Shown here piece after piece: positions 26,611 to 35,113 of a DNA stretch of 64,000 nt. The notes under the pieces are model-generated. The model saw only the letters and a list, made by a program, of their open reading frames with translations. It had not been told where the DNA came from and searched no databases. The position numbers were made by a program, and so were the translations under genes. Positions within the stretch are counted from its first letter, which is position 1. Each line of letters opens with the position of its first letter. This DNA is from Macropodus opercularis. Its lineage: Eukaryota; Chordata; Actinopteri; Anabantiformes; Osphronemidae. The stretch is from the NCBI GenBank assembly GCA_030770545.1, contig CM061092.1, positions 20,337,501 through 20,401,500 of the forward strand. The letters run 5' to 3'.

Positions 26611-27672
26611 AGGTTTGGTGTTTCAGATGCCTCTGACCTCTAGACCTGACTTCCTCAGGAGACAGAACAGTTGTCTACCAATCGTAGGATTGGTGGTTCA
26701 ATTGAGTCAGTTCCTTAGGAGACAGGTCAGTTGTCAGCCATTCATTGAAACACTTGTTCAAATGATTGTTACTGTGTTGTTTGTGTTCCGGAAGGGACAA
26801 AGCATTCGCCCACCTATCGGAGGATAGGTGTTTTTAATAACGCTTTGTTGTTTTTGAGTTTGTCAAGGTACAGAGCAGTCGTCGGTGGTTCCATTGACGC
26901 CTACTACTTGACCTGAGTTACAGAGGGAGCAGAGCAGTTGTTCTCCAGTCATTGAGTTGGTGGGTGAAATGTCTCTGGCTCTTTTCCTTGTGTTCCTCAG
27001 GTTATAGAGCAGTGGTCCACCAGTCGTAGGATTGGTGGTTCAGATACCTCTGACTTCTTGACCTGACTTCCTCGGCAGACAGAACAGTTGTCCAGCAATC
27101 GTAGGTTTGGTGGGTCAACTGACTCGGTTCCGTAGGAGACAGGTCAGTCATAAAGTAATCATTGGATCGGTGTTTCAATGGAATTTGACTGTGCTATTTG
27201 TGTTCCACAAGTGACACGGCATTTGTCCACCAATCGTAGGTTTCGTGATTTCATTGACTATGTCTCTGTGAGTTGAGTTCCTCAGGAGACAAAACAGTGT
27301 TTCACCAATCGTAGGTTTCGTGATTTCATTGACTATGTCTCTGTGAGTTGAGTTCCTCAGGAGACAAAACAATGTTTCACCAATCATAGGTTTGGTGTTT
27401 CAGATGCCTCTGACCTCTAGACCTGACTTCCTCAGGAGACAGAACAGTTGTCTACCAATCGTAGGATTGGTGGTTCAATTGAGTCCGTTCCTTAGGAGAC
27501 AGGTCAGTTGTCAGCCATTCATTGAAACACTTGTTCAAATGATTGTTACTGTGTTGTTTGTGTTCCGGAAGGGACAAAGCATTCGCCCACTTATCGGAGG
27601 ATAGGTGTTTTTAATAACGCTTTGTTGTTTTTGAGTTTGTCACGGTACAGAGCAGTCGTCGGTGGTTCCATT

Positions 27673-28679
27673 TGTCATGATCGGCAACTTCACTTCCACC
27701 GGGGCTTTTACTGTTAAGGGCTCCAGCGGATACGCACCCACCACCTCCGCCAACTTTTATTTGATTGCATAATTCTGTTCACCTGTCTTTAACTCTTTTT
27801 AAACCCTGGTCACAGGAAGCCTGTTGTCAGATCGTCGTTTTCGTTCCGGCACACAAGACCTCGACAGATTGCAGCGGCTCATGACTTACTCTCTCTGCTA
27901 CGGACATCGCCTGAATCCCCCACTACGTGAGTGTTTCCTGAACTGCCGTTCGCCACCTGTTTCTGGATCTTTGACCACAGACCCATGCTAGGATTACCCT
28001 GCATGTTGGAACCACGATCACAGACATATGTTTGATGATCAGCGTGACTTTTGTATGGAACTACTTAAGCGGCAGTCGTGCCGATAGTTAGTGAACGGAG
28101 CGTTCACTCCCGACTCCCGGCCGTACAGGCCATAAGACAAGACGTCCAGCTGCTAGCGGGCGTGGAGATTAAGTTCCCCTGAACATTACAGTAATCAGCC
28201 AGTTTGGCTCGCTTTCGTTTGGTTGGGTTTTTTTGCCTGGTCTGCTCTTTCCCCTGCTCGTGCTCTCGCTCCTCCCTCTCTGGTGCTGAAGTGGAACCCC
28301 GTGATCGTCAGCCGCCGTGCTGCGAGAACCCCCTAACCGGACACGTCCCTCCACCCTCGGCTGCCAAGAGGAAAATACCCCCCTCCTCTGTTCCCCTGGG
28401 AATCATATCAGTACTTCTCCTATTGCTCCCACTCTCATGGTTTCCTCGGCCTGCCACTAGGATTCCCCGCCTGTCTGGAGGTACGTCGCACCCTACTCGA
28501 TCTGTTAATACCATCCACCTGAAGTCTGACATTTTCCTCTGTCTCCATAGACCCAGACGGTGCCCTTCTTCCTTCGGCTACATCGTTACTTGCAATAAAA
28601 TCGTTTCTATACACTCCCTCTCCTGTCGTGGTTTTGCACGTTCCATTGCTCCCCAGATCTGTCAGTAAGATTCGTAACA
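27673..28679 (+). mobile_element. Element A, 5' LTR (Tf1/sushi-type chromovirus)
   Basis: The satellite monomer breaks at 27672 and TGTCATGATCGG begins; the segment ends TTCGTAACA at 28679 and is followed directly by a primer-binding site and a gag start, giving a 1007-bp LTR with TG...CA ends. TTTTTAAA at 27796-27803 is the likely TATA-like box and AATAAA near 28593 the polyadenylation signal. No matching 3' LTR is present: the other end of the element was lost at about 41315, so LTR age and a target duplication cannot be read. An open frame at 28204-28668 lies inside the LTR and has no recognisable domain. Confidence 0.8.
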
Positions 28680-28691
28680 GTACGATCTGAC
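28680..28691 (+). promoter_or_regulatory. Element A self-priming primer-binding site
   Basis: ACGATCTGAC at 28682-28691, just inside the LTR, is the exact reverse complement of GTCAGATCGT at 27826-27835 in the LTR, about 25 nt downstream of the TATA-like box and so near the expected RNA 5' end. Tf1/sushi elements are known to prime reverse transcription from the folded-back 5' end of their own RNA. Confidence 0.7.
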
Positions 28692-28698
28692 CATTAAA

Positions 28699-29520
28699 AT
28701 GGAACCCGCAAAACCAGCTCCCCCCACTCGCTCCTGCACCCATCTCCCCTCCTCAAGCGCTCGCTCCCACCTCTGAACCCCGACTACCTCCCCCGGCCCG
28801 TTATCATGGGGAAGCGGGTCGAAGTCGGTCCTTCCTCATCTTATGTGAGGTCATGTTCATGAATCAACCATCGGCTTTCCCCTCAGAGTCTAGCAAGGTG
28901 GCTTACACTCTGGCCCTGTTGGGGGGGCGCGCCGCTGCCTGGGGAACGGCGGCGTGGCGTAGTAACGAGCCCTACTGCCTAACCTTTAAAAGTTTTTCAG
29001 AACGACTTTCCCGGGTTTTCGACCCATTGAGGCCGCAGGCCGAGGCCAGACGGGGACTCACCTCCATCTCACAAGGAAGTCGTCCGCTGGTGGATTATGT
29101 GATCGAGTTTCAGACCCTCCCAGCAGACAGTACCTGGAATGAGGCAGCTCTTTTGGATCATTTTACATGGGGTTGAATGAACGCATAAAAGATGCTCTCT
29201 CGTACCAAGCTGAGCCCTCGTCCCTGGATGAATTAATAGAACTGGCCACCAGGGCTGAGCAGCGGTTCCTTGAGCGGCAACGCAGCCGCACGGTGCCTCG
29301 CCATCTGGTGAGTACCCCACGCTCTCCCCCCCGTGCCTCCTCTACTCCTGTCTTCGCAGATCTCTCTTTACCAGAACCCATGCAACTCGGGAGGCAACGG
29401 ATTTCGGAGGAGGAACGCCTCAGACGTCGAACCAATGGCCTGTGCTACTACTGAGGAATCAAGGGACACATGATTGCACAATGCCCAGCAGAAGGAAGGG
29501 CTCAGTAGTTCAAGCGGGGG
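28699..29520 (+). pseudogene. gag: Element A gag, broken
   Basis: The structural protein of the chromovirus starts at ATG 28699 (MEPAKPAP) but its frame breaks early. Capsid-like sequence continues in two overlapping frames, 28853-29176 (AAAWGTAAWRS, then LVDYVIEFQTLP) and 29167-29454 (GLNERIKDAL, then EPMQLGRQRISEEER). Element B has the equivalent segments at residues about 102-190 and 288-305 of its single long frame. The nucleic-acid-binding zinc knuckle is interrupted: after CYY the frame hits TGA at about 29452, and KGHMIAQCP follows in another frame. At least three disabling lesions are visible, so no functional Gag is expected. Confidence 0.8.
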
Positions 29521-30521
29521 TGCTACTGAGCCGTTCTCTAGCTAAATCCCCTGCAACCTGGTCACTCTCCTCTGTCACCATTGGAACCTCTCCTCATTGC
29601 CAGACTGTACCAGCCCTGATTGGTTCTGGAGCAGACGCCAGCTTCATCTCCGCTTCCTTGGTCCGGGCACTTCAACTCCCTACCAGTCGTCTGTCAAACC
29701 CGGTCCAGGTACGCTCCCTGAATAACACATTGCTTCATTCCATAACGTTGACCACACTTCCTGTCCAAGTCCTCCTAGACAATCACAAGGATCACACAGT
29801 CTTCCATGTTGTGGATTCCTCCGACCCCCCTGTGGTCCTAGGGATCTCCTGGCTTCAGAACCACAACCCTCATATTGACTGGTCTTTTGGCAAGGTCCTG
29901 GGATGGGGTCCAGCCTGTTCACTTACCTGTCTGCGCTCCGCCCGACCTCCTTCTCCTGCGCCCACCTCAAAGGCGGAGGAGACCCCGGACCTGTCCAAGG
30001 TACCCGAACCCTATCATGATCTCAGAGAGGTTTTTAATAAGAACCGTACTATCTCGCTTCCTCCACACCGTCATTACGACTGCGCCATTGACCTGCTCCC
30101 GGGTGCTGCCCCACCCAGGGGACGACTTTTTTCATTATCAGAACCAGAACGGGTGGCCATGGAAACATACACCTGGGAGTCCCTGGACTCGGGAATCATT
30201 CGCTCATCCAAAGCAGAAAAGTGTGAGTTCCACGTCTCATCCACTACCTTTTTGGGTTTTATTCTCCAGCCAGGGAGGGTTGCCATGGATCCGGACAAAG
30301 TGCGCGCAGTGAGGACCTGGCCCTCACCACAGACCCGGAAACAGCTCCAGCGCTTCCTGGGCTTTGCCAATTTTTATCGCCGCTTTATCAGGGGCTACAG
30401 TACCATTGCAGCCCCTCTCCACAGTCTCACCTCAGCTAAGACCAAGTTCAGCTGGGGGGGGCGCCGCCGAGGAATCATTTACCAAACTCAAGATGCTATT
30501 CACCGCCGCACCCATACTTAC
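29442..30521 (+). pseudogene. pol: Element A pol, 5' part (protease and RT with core deletion)
   Basis: An open frame carries the protease, the start of reverse transcriptase and the connection region. The protease active-site triad reads G-S-G (G at 29622-29624) where D-S-G is expected, a loss of the catalytic aspartate. After SGIIRSS the frame jumps in phase to KAEKCEFH: compared with element B, about 150 residues containing the RT fingers/palm and the YLDD motif are missing, so polymerase activity is impossible. Thumb/connection sequence (QLQRFLGFANFYRRFI) follows. A G-run at about 30455 then shifts the frame. The retrovirus interrupts the element at 30522 just before RNase H. Confidence 0.85.
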
Positions 30522-31081
30522 TGTTAGATGATATGGGCCATAAGCATTGTCCTCTCTGTGTTTGGTCCTGTCTGTGTCTCTGTGACCTGTAACCTTCTCT
30601 TGCTTTTACTTTTATAAACATGGAACGATTTCTAGTATTAGAGGAGAGTGGTTTTACCACCTATGTCAGGAGGAGGTTTTGCAGACCACATTTATTGCTT
30701 AACGGCTCCATAGGTATCTGACACCACATGGAGCTGTCCACTATCTTGCTATGCCTGCATGCATCTTTTACGACTTGTAGTGTTTGGGAAAGGGGGTCTC
30801 AACCGCCTCCATCAAAGGAGGAAGCTTCACAACCTATGTATATGTTATCTACCATATATGGACTTGTCTTGTACTTTATTGCACCAATCTGATCTCAATA
30901 TCTGATCTCAATAAAAGACCTGTGTGCGAGAGAGGAGTTTGGAGTTCTCCAGCTGGCCACTAAGTTGTTGTTCAGAGAGGCTCCCCTCGTGCACGAGTAA
31001 AAGAAGCTGAGATTCTCTAGTTTGTCTTTCTTGTGCAGGTGTCTCTGCGATTGTTTAAGTGTTGGCAGGTTAGACCCAACA
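30522..31081 (+). mobile_element. ERV 5' LTR
   Basis: TGTTAGATGATATGG...ACCCAACA, 560 bp, matching 39003-39562. TATAAA near 30613 and AATAAA near 30910 mark possible promoter and polyadenylation signals. The CTGATCTCAATA word is tandemly doubled before AATAAA here; the 3' LTR has a different sequence in that place. Confidence 0.9.
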
Positions 31082-31086
31082 TTTCT

Positions 31087-31107
31087 TGGTGCCGAAAGAC
31101 CCGGGAG
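31087..31107 (+). promoter_or_regulatory. ERV primer-binding site
   Basis: TGGTGCCGAAAGACCCGGGA begins 5 nt after the LTR end. The TGG start matches the CCA end of a tRNA, as in retroviruses; I do not assign the tRNA. Relative to a contiguous tRNA complement there may be a 2-nt insertion after CGAAA. Confidence 0.6.
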
Positions 31108-31295
31108 TCAAGATTCAGCGTCGAAGGGGAGGAGGACAATGGTGAACCGAAATCTGTGCACAGTCGATTCGTCTAGAGCGATCGGAATAAAGACCCGGAG
31201 CATGAATTCGTCTGCTGGGCCGGTTGAATAGCTCCTGACATCCCCCTCTTCGCTCACTGATGACGATTCCTGAGAGGCATCTGACCAGGGCAAGA

Positions 31296-31308
31296 CAAAA
31301 AGTAAGTA
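31296..31308 (+). promoter_or_regulatory. ERV major splice donor
   Basis: AAAAAGTAAGTACC contains a consensus GTAAGT donor at 31302-31307 in the leader, the usual position of the donor used for spliced env RNA. The matching acceptor is not clear. Confidence 0.45.
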
Positions 31309-31361
31309 CCGCTGGAAAAGCGCGGTGTGTGTGTGAAATGGCAGGTCGCATTTCCAAGAAG

Positions 31362-31463
31362 TAGAACAGACGTAATTGTTCTAGAAGGAGAAAATAGACG
31401 TACTTATTTTCTCAAGCGGACAGAAGTAATTGTCCGAGGGAGGAGTAGACGTAGTTACTCCTC
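31362..31463 (+). ncRNA. Four tandem stem-loops with a shared loop (candidate packaging element)
   Basis: Four perfect hairpins lie 3-4 nt apart. H1 31362-31383: stem TAGAACA/TGTTCTA, loop GACGTAAT. H2 31388-31413: stem GAGAAAATA/TATTTTCTC, loop GACGTACT. H3 31417-31436: stem CGGACA/TGTCCG, loop GAAGTAAT. H4 31440-31463: stem GAGGAGTA/TACTCCTC, loop GACGTAGT. The stems differ completely in sequence yet all pair perfectly, while the 8-nt loop stays GAMGTANT, which is strong evidence for RNA structure. The position between splice donor and gag is where retroviral packaging signals lie; tandem GACG-loop hairpins are known from the murine leukaemia virus packaging region. The function here is inferred. 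Confidence 0.75.
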
Positions 31464-31477
31464 AGTGAATGTTCAGT

Positions 31478-31489
31478 CTAATGCATTAG
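31478..31489. promoter_or_regulatory. 12-bp palindrome, candidate dimerisation site
   Basis: CTAATGCATTAG is a perfect palindrome 14 nt after the fourth stem-loop. Retroviral genomic RNAs dimerise through palindromic sequences close to the packaging signal, so this is a plausible kissing site. Confidence 0.4.
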
Positions 31490-31917
31490 TGATGTGTGAA
31501 GTGTGAAAGTCACCCATTGACGCAGAAAACGTGTGACTGGGGGAAACCTGACGGTGTTAACGTAACCCATCCACACGTACTACATGAGGGGTGAATTAAG
31601 GAAACTGTGTGTCATTAGGAGAATCTAAGCCAGAAGTTTCACCGCCTAGGTTGCGGGGCTCGGATTCTCACATTAAGTTTGAAAATACTATTGTAGGACT
31701 GAGCCAAAATTGAAATGCTGCTCATTTGTTCAGCTACGTCCGCAGGTGATAGACCTGTAGAAGCTTGATGTAGTCGATGGACACGTGAGAAGGTGGCAAA
31801 TCGTTGACTCAGTCCAAAGTCTATTAATAAAGGCTATTGATAAAGCCTATTAATAATAAGATATTAATAGAGTCCGTTAATAAAGTATAATACTAAAGCC
31901 TATTTCATACAGGAGAG

Positions 31918-33232
31918 ATGGGGAAAACAAACAGTAAGCCCCTTTTGGAGGGGACACAAAGTTTATGGCGTCGTTAGATCCACAACATGTTAAGTGGATC
32001 GGCGAATGGGAAAACAAATATGAATTTAGTGGCAAATTAGTGCCTGATGATTGTCGTAGCCTTCTGTCTAAATTAGACAAAAAGATGACAAAAGAAAAAG
32101 GTAAACGTAAAGAAAAATTACAAAAACAGTGGTTGGCAGCAGCAGAGTGGAATAAGCAAGCTGTAAAAAGACAGGAAGATATACAGCGGAAACAGGCAAA
32201 GAAAGACGGCCAGGCTGTATTACAGGCAGCAGCTCTTGTGAAACCAGATGAAGAATCGGTGCAAGGAAGGTTATTGAGAAAACAAAGGAGGAGAGAGCAG
32301 GAAGCAAAGGATGCCGGAGATAGGGTTACCACTCGGTTGCAACAATTGCATAAACAGATCGAGGACCAGATAAAACAAACTGGAGACAAGGCGGCAGGTC
32401 CGTCCTCTCCAATAGCATATAACACGAGGGGAAAGGAAGAGAAGAGTGAGAAATTAAAATCAAAAACAGCCAGCGTGAATGTGGCTGCACAATATCCAAA
32501 TCTTAAACATATCAAAGTAACCTATGGGTTAGATGATGATGATTGCGAGGATTATGGCCCAATGCCAGATTCTCCGACCCTTGGGCCAGACCAGGTGTTT
32601 CCCATGATTGAGGTAGCTAATCCAAATTTTGGAGTAGGAAATCAAGAAAGAACCATGCATGTTTATCGACCATGGACAGAAACAGACTAAAAATTGCCCA
32701 GTGTCGCCAGAAAGATGGGGAGGATGTGTATGAATACACAGAACGTTTAGATAACGTGTTCAAAGCACATTGTGGCCTTCCGGAAGAACAGGCACCTGAT
32801 TCAGCTTATCAGAACCAGCTCAAACAGGCGTTATTAGCAGGATTTAGAGGCCCAATTTCTGATTTTATTAGAAAGCATAACGTAAATTACACCACAGATG
32901 ATGTTAACCACATCATGAACTTTGCCAGACATGCTAGTGAAGTATTAGCTAAGAAAAAGAAGAAAAGTGTTGAAGCAGCTGTTTACGGCTTATTTGGAGC
33001 AGAAGACAACTCAGGAGCAGAAGTGTTTTTCCAAGGCCCCCCCGGTAGAGGCCGAGGGAGCCTCAGAGGGAGGGGGCGTGGTCGGTCTAGAGGAGGTCCA
33101 CCTAAACATGATCGATGTTACACTTGTGACAAGCCAGGACACATAGCCCGAAACTGCCCTGAGAAGCTCAGGAAACAACAGCGAAGGCCTACAGAATATA
33201 GTAGACAAAACCCATTTAATCCTAATAATTGA
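31918..33232 (+). pseudogene. gag: ERV gag, broken (MA, partial CA, NC)
   Basis: Gag begins at ATG 31918 with MGKTNSKP, a glycine-2 context typical of N-myristoylated retroviral matrix. A frameshift near 31950-31960 moves it to the frame that runs as 31965-32690 (highly charged, KKMTKEKGKRKEK, then acidic LDDDDCEDYGP). That frame stops right after VYRPWTETD. The next frame (32672-33232) resumes with CRQKDGEDVYEYTERL, resembling the capsid major homology region, so most of the capsid N-terminal domain appears deleted. It ends with an Arg/Gly-rich stretch and one nucleocapsid zinc knuckle (CYTCDKPGHIARNC). The TGA at 33230-33232 is the gag stop and lies in frame with protease. Confidence 0.85.
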
Positions 33233-33238
33233 CTAGGC
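33230..33238 (+). promoter_or_regulatory. Gag stop codon in readthrough context (TGA CTAG)
   Basis: Gag (frame of 32672) ends TGA and is followed at once by CTAGGC; the same frame stays open through the linker and protease. UGA-CUAG is a well-known leaky-stop context, and gamma/epsilon-type retroviruses make Gag-Pol by stop suppression. So the layout fits readthrough rather than frameshifting. Confidence 0.65.
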
Positions 33239-33610
33239 TCGCAGGAGAGTTCACCGGACCCAGACAGACCTGATGATTTTTTAGACCTCACTTGTGTGAT
33301 AGAAACATTAGTAGCACAGACCGGTAATAAGAACACTCCCACCAGAACTTTGACAGTAGAAGGTCGTGACGTCGTTTTCTTATGTGATTCAGGAGCAGAC
33401 CGCACAGTTTTAAAAGAGCACGTTGAGGGAGTTTCCGCTTCAAACGACCGTATTTTTGTGCAATCAGCAAACGGCAGAATAACATCAAGTGCAGTGTCTA
33501 AACCTGTGTCTGTAAAAGATCTTCAGACTAACTTAGAAATAACAGCACCCATAGTAATGTGTCCAGCGTGTCCAGTGAACCTCTTAGGGCGAGACTTAAT
33601 GATAAAATGA
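33233..33610 (+). pseudogene. pol: ERV protease
   Basis: The aspartic protease that processes the polyproteins. The readthrough frame gives an acidic linker (PDPDRPDDFLDLTC), then the catalytic loop LCDSGADRTVL with the D-S-G triad intact, and NLLGRDLM near the C-terminus, matching the usual G-R-D/N helix of retroviral proteases. Length (about 105 residues from 33296) is normal. A TGA at 33608-33610 interrupts the frame directly after protease, but the same frame continues into the following domain, so this is probably a point-mutation stop. The domain itself looks intact. Confidence 0.85.
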
Positions 33611-34177
33611 CATATTTCCGTCGTACCCACCTCAAAAGGAATGGTGGCTATAGGAAAAGATGAAACAGTGCCTACATATCCCCTCTTAGCCAGTGGGATA
33701 CCACAGTATTATTGGTCTTTAGATTTCCCAAATCCAGACCCGGGGAAAATAGGGAAAGAATTATTAAAACTGGCTGATAACAGCCAATCAGGAGACTATG
33801 TCTCTATGTCTCCAAGCGAGATGCATGTTACCCTCTGGTACAAACATGACCCAGGGTCAGATCACCAATATGATAAGCTGGTGAATGACTCTGGACCCCA
33901 ACGTGTAACATTACAACATTATTACACTGATGGCAAAGGAATGTCAGCCTGTGACGTTCTATTGCCAGATAAAGCTTTCAAGCTGTTTAAAAACCGTGGC
34001 TCACAGCCGCATGTCTCTGTGACCAGAGACCCCCAGCACAAATGGGAGTTTCTGGGCCCGTGGTTGAAAGAGACAATGAGACACACACACTGGAGGCCAG
34101 AGCAAGACGGGTGGGAAATAAATCACACCCGAGACAGATGGAGAAAACCTTTAGGCTCACACCACACACCCACTTAG
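33611..34177 (+). CDS. Domain between protease and RT with two H-x-(T/S) motifs (2H phosphoesterase-like?)
   Basis: This stretch is in the same frame as protease and fills the place where betaretroviruses carry a dUTPase, but I see no dUTPase motifs. Numbered from the ATG at 33641: QYYWSLDF (22-29) could be the first strand, KIGKELLKLA (36-45) a helix, SEMHVTLWY (59-67) the first motif and QPHVSVTRD (122-130) the second. Two H-hydrophobic-T/S motifs about 60 residues apart, each in a predicted strand, are the signature of 2H phosphoesterases (LigT/AKAP7/viral 2',5'-phosphodiesterase superfamily). Some RNA viruses use such enzymes against the 2-5A/RNase L response. The assignment rests on motif and order only. 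The frame closes at TAG 34175-34177, and RT resumes in another frame. Confidence 0.5.
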   Translation, partial: HISVVPTSKGMVAIGKDETVPTYPLLASGIPQYYWSLDFPNPDPGKIGKELLKLADNSQSGDYVSMSPSEMHVTLWYKHDPGSDHQYDKLVNDSGPQRVTLQHYYTDGKGMSACDVLLPDKAFKLFKNRGSQPHVSVTRDPQHKWEFLGPWLKETMRHTHWRPEQDGWEINHTRDRWRKPLGSHHTPT

Positions 34178-34215
34178 AGAGTTCTTATGAGTCTAAATGA
34201 CAGCCATGCCCAATA

Positions 34216-35113
34216 ATGTCAACAGTAACAGACCCACTGTTGAAAACAGTTCCTGATGAATTTTGGTCTAAGGGAAAAGCAGATGTAGGTTTAATGACTA
34301 CTGCTCGACCTGTAGTGATAAAACCAAAAGCGGACTATAGACCTCGTGTCCGTCAGTATCCACTTAAACCAGATGCAGAGAAAGGCATCCAGCCAGTGAT
34401 AGCTGATATGATTAAAGCAGGCATCATAATTCAAGCTCCAGATGCTCCATGTAATACTCCCATTTTTCCTGTTAAGAAAGCAGAAACGGGACAATGGAGG
34501 ATGGTCCAGGATTTAAGAGCAGTAAATCAAGCTGTGGAAAGCAGGGCCCCATGTGTGCCTGACCCACACACATTGTTAAACCAGTTATGAGTTGAAATTT
34601 ACATATCAGGGAAAGAAGTATACTTATACTCAGTTACCACAAGGTTTCTGTGACAGTCCCACTATATTTACTGCAGAAATAAATAATTGTTTGGCTGATT
34701 TCCAAATGCCTGAACACAGCCAACTATTGGTATATGTAGATGATCTATTAATAGCATCAGACACAGAAGAACATAACAAGCAGGTTTCTGTGGCATTATT
34801 CAAACATTTACAAAGAACAGGAAACAAGGCCTCACTTTCAAAGTTACAGTGGGCCAGACAAGCTGTAGTTTTCTTAGGCCATGAAGTATCTCCTGAAGGT
34901 CGAAGAATCACAGACACCAGAAAAAAGTCTATATTAGATGCACCGAAACCCGTCACAAAGCAACACATGATGAGTTTTCTAGGCTTGTGCAACTATTGTA
35001 GGTTGTGGATCCCAAATTATGCACAAATGACACAACCGTTGTTAGATCTTATCTATGGTGAACCAATGACTATGAAACAAACTTTGCAGTGGACAGATGC
35101 AGCACCGAGCTGA
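34216..35113 (+). pseudogene. pol: ERV reverse transcriptase, broken
   Basis: RT is split. 34216-34590 holds the fingers region (KADYRPRVRQYPLKPDAEKG; PIFPVKKAETGQWRMVQDLR) and ends after HTLLNQL. 34592-35113 continues in another frame with TQLPQGFCDSP and the catalytic YVDD at residues 48-51, then the FLGHEVSPEGRRIT and FLGLCNYCRLWIP blocks typical of retroviral RT palm and thumb. The segment that normally links the two and carries the first catalytic aspartate is missing, so about 25-30 residues have been deleted together with the frame change. The enzyme cannot be active. Confidence 0.88.

Larger units (their letters stand above)
4393..27672. repeat. Satellite array, 702-bp higher-order repeat of ten monomers
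   Basis: About 30 HOR copies fill 23.3 kb. Each HOR has ten related monomers (m1-m10) of 60, 75, 73, 60, 74, 75, 60, 75, 75 and 75 bp, summing to 702. Extra tandem copies of m9 give 777, 852 or longer versions. Monomers share an opening hairpin (CACCAATC, loop GTAG, GATTGGTG), a central GGTTCA and a 3' block resembling TTCCTCAGGAGACAGAACAG followed by TTGTC. m1 and m7 share the same 15-bp internal deletion, m2 resembles m8 and m6 resembles m10, so the HOR grew by block duplication. m4 lost the left hairpin arm. The array starts at base 10 of m1 and ends inside m4 where element A begins. The many 60-95-codon frames here are repeat artefacts. Confidence 0.95.

Noticed and set aside
5098..27604. 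Dozens of 70-codon plus-strand frames and 70-120-codon minus-strand frames as a repeated protein family
   Set aside because: They recur because the satellite recurs. The plus frames begin at TTG rather than ATG; the minus 25-residue repeats are open because m9 is 75 bp. The 60-, 73- and 74-bp monomers break any longer frame, and there is no sign of selection.
4393..27672. CRISPR-like array
   Set aside because: The 60-75-bp units are related along their whole length with no unique spacers, and the context is eukaryotic.
28204..28668. 154-codon frame as a gene
   Set aside because: It lies entirely inside the element A LTR, overlaps frames on both strands and has no recognisable domain.
33611..34177. 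dUTPase between protease and RT
   Set aside because: The position fits betaretroviruses, but none of the dUTPase motifs are visible; the paired His motifs point elsewhere.
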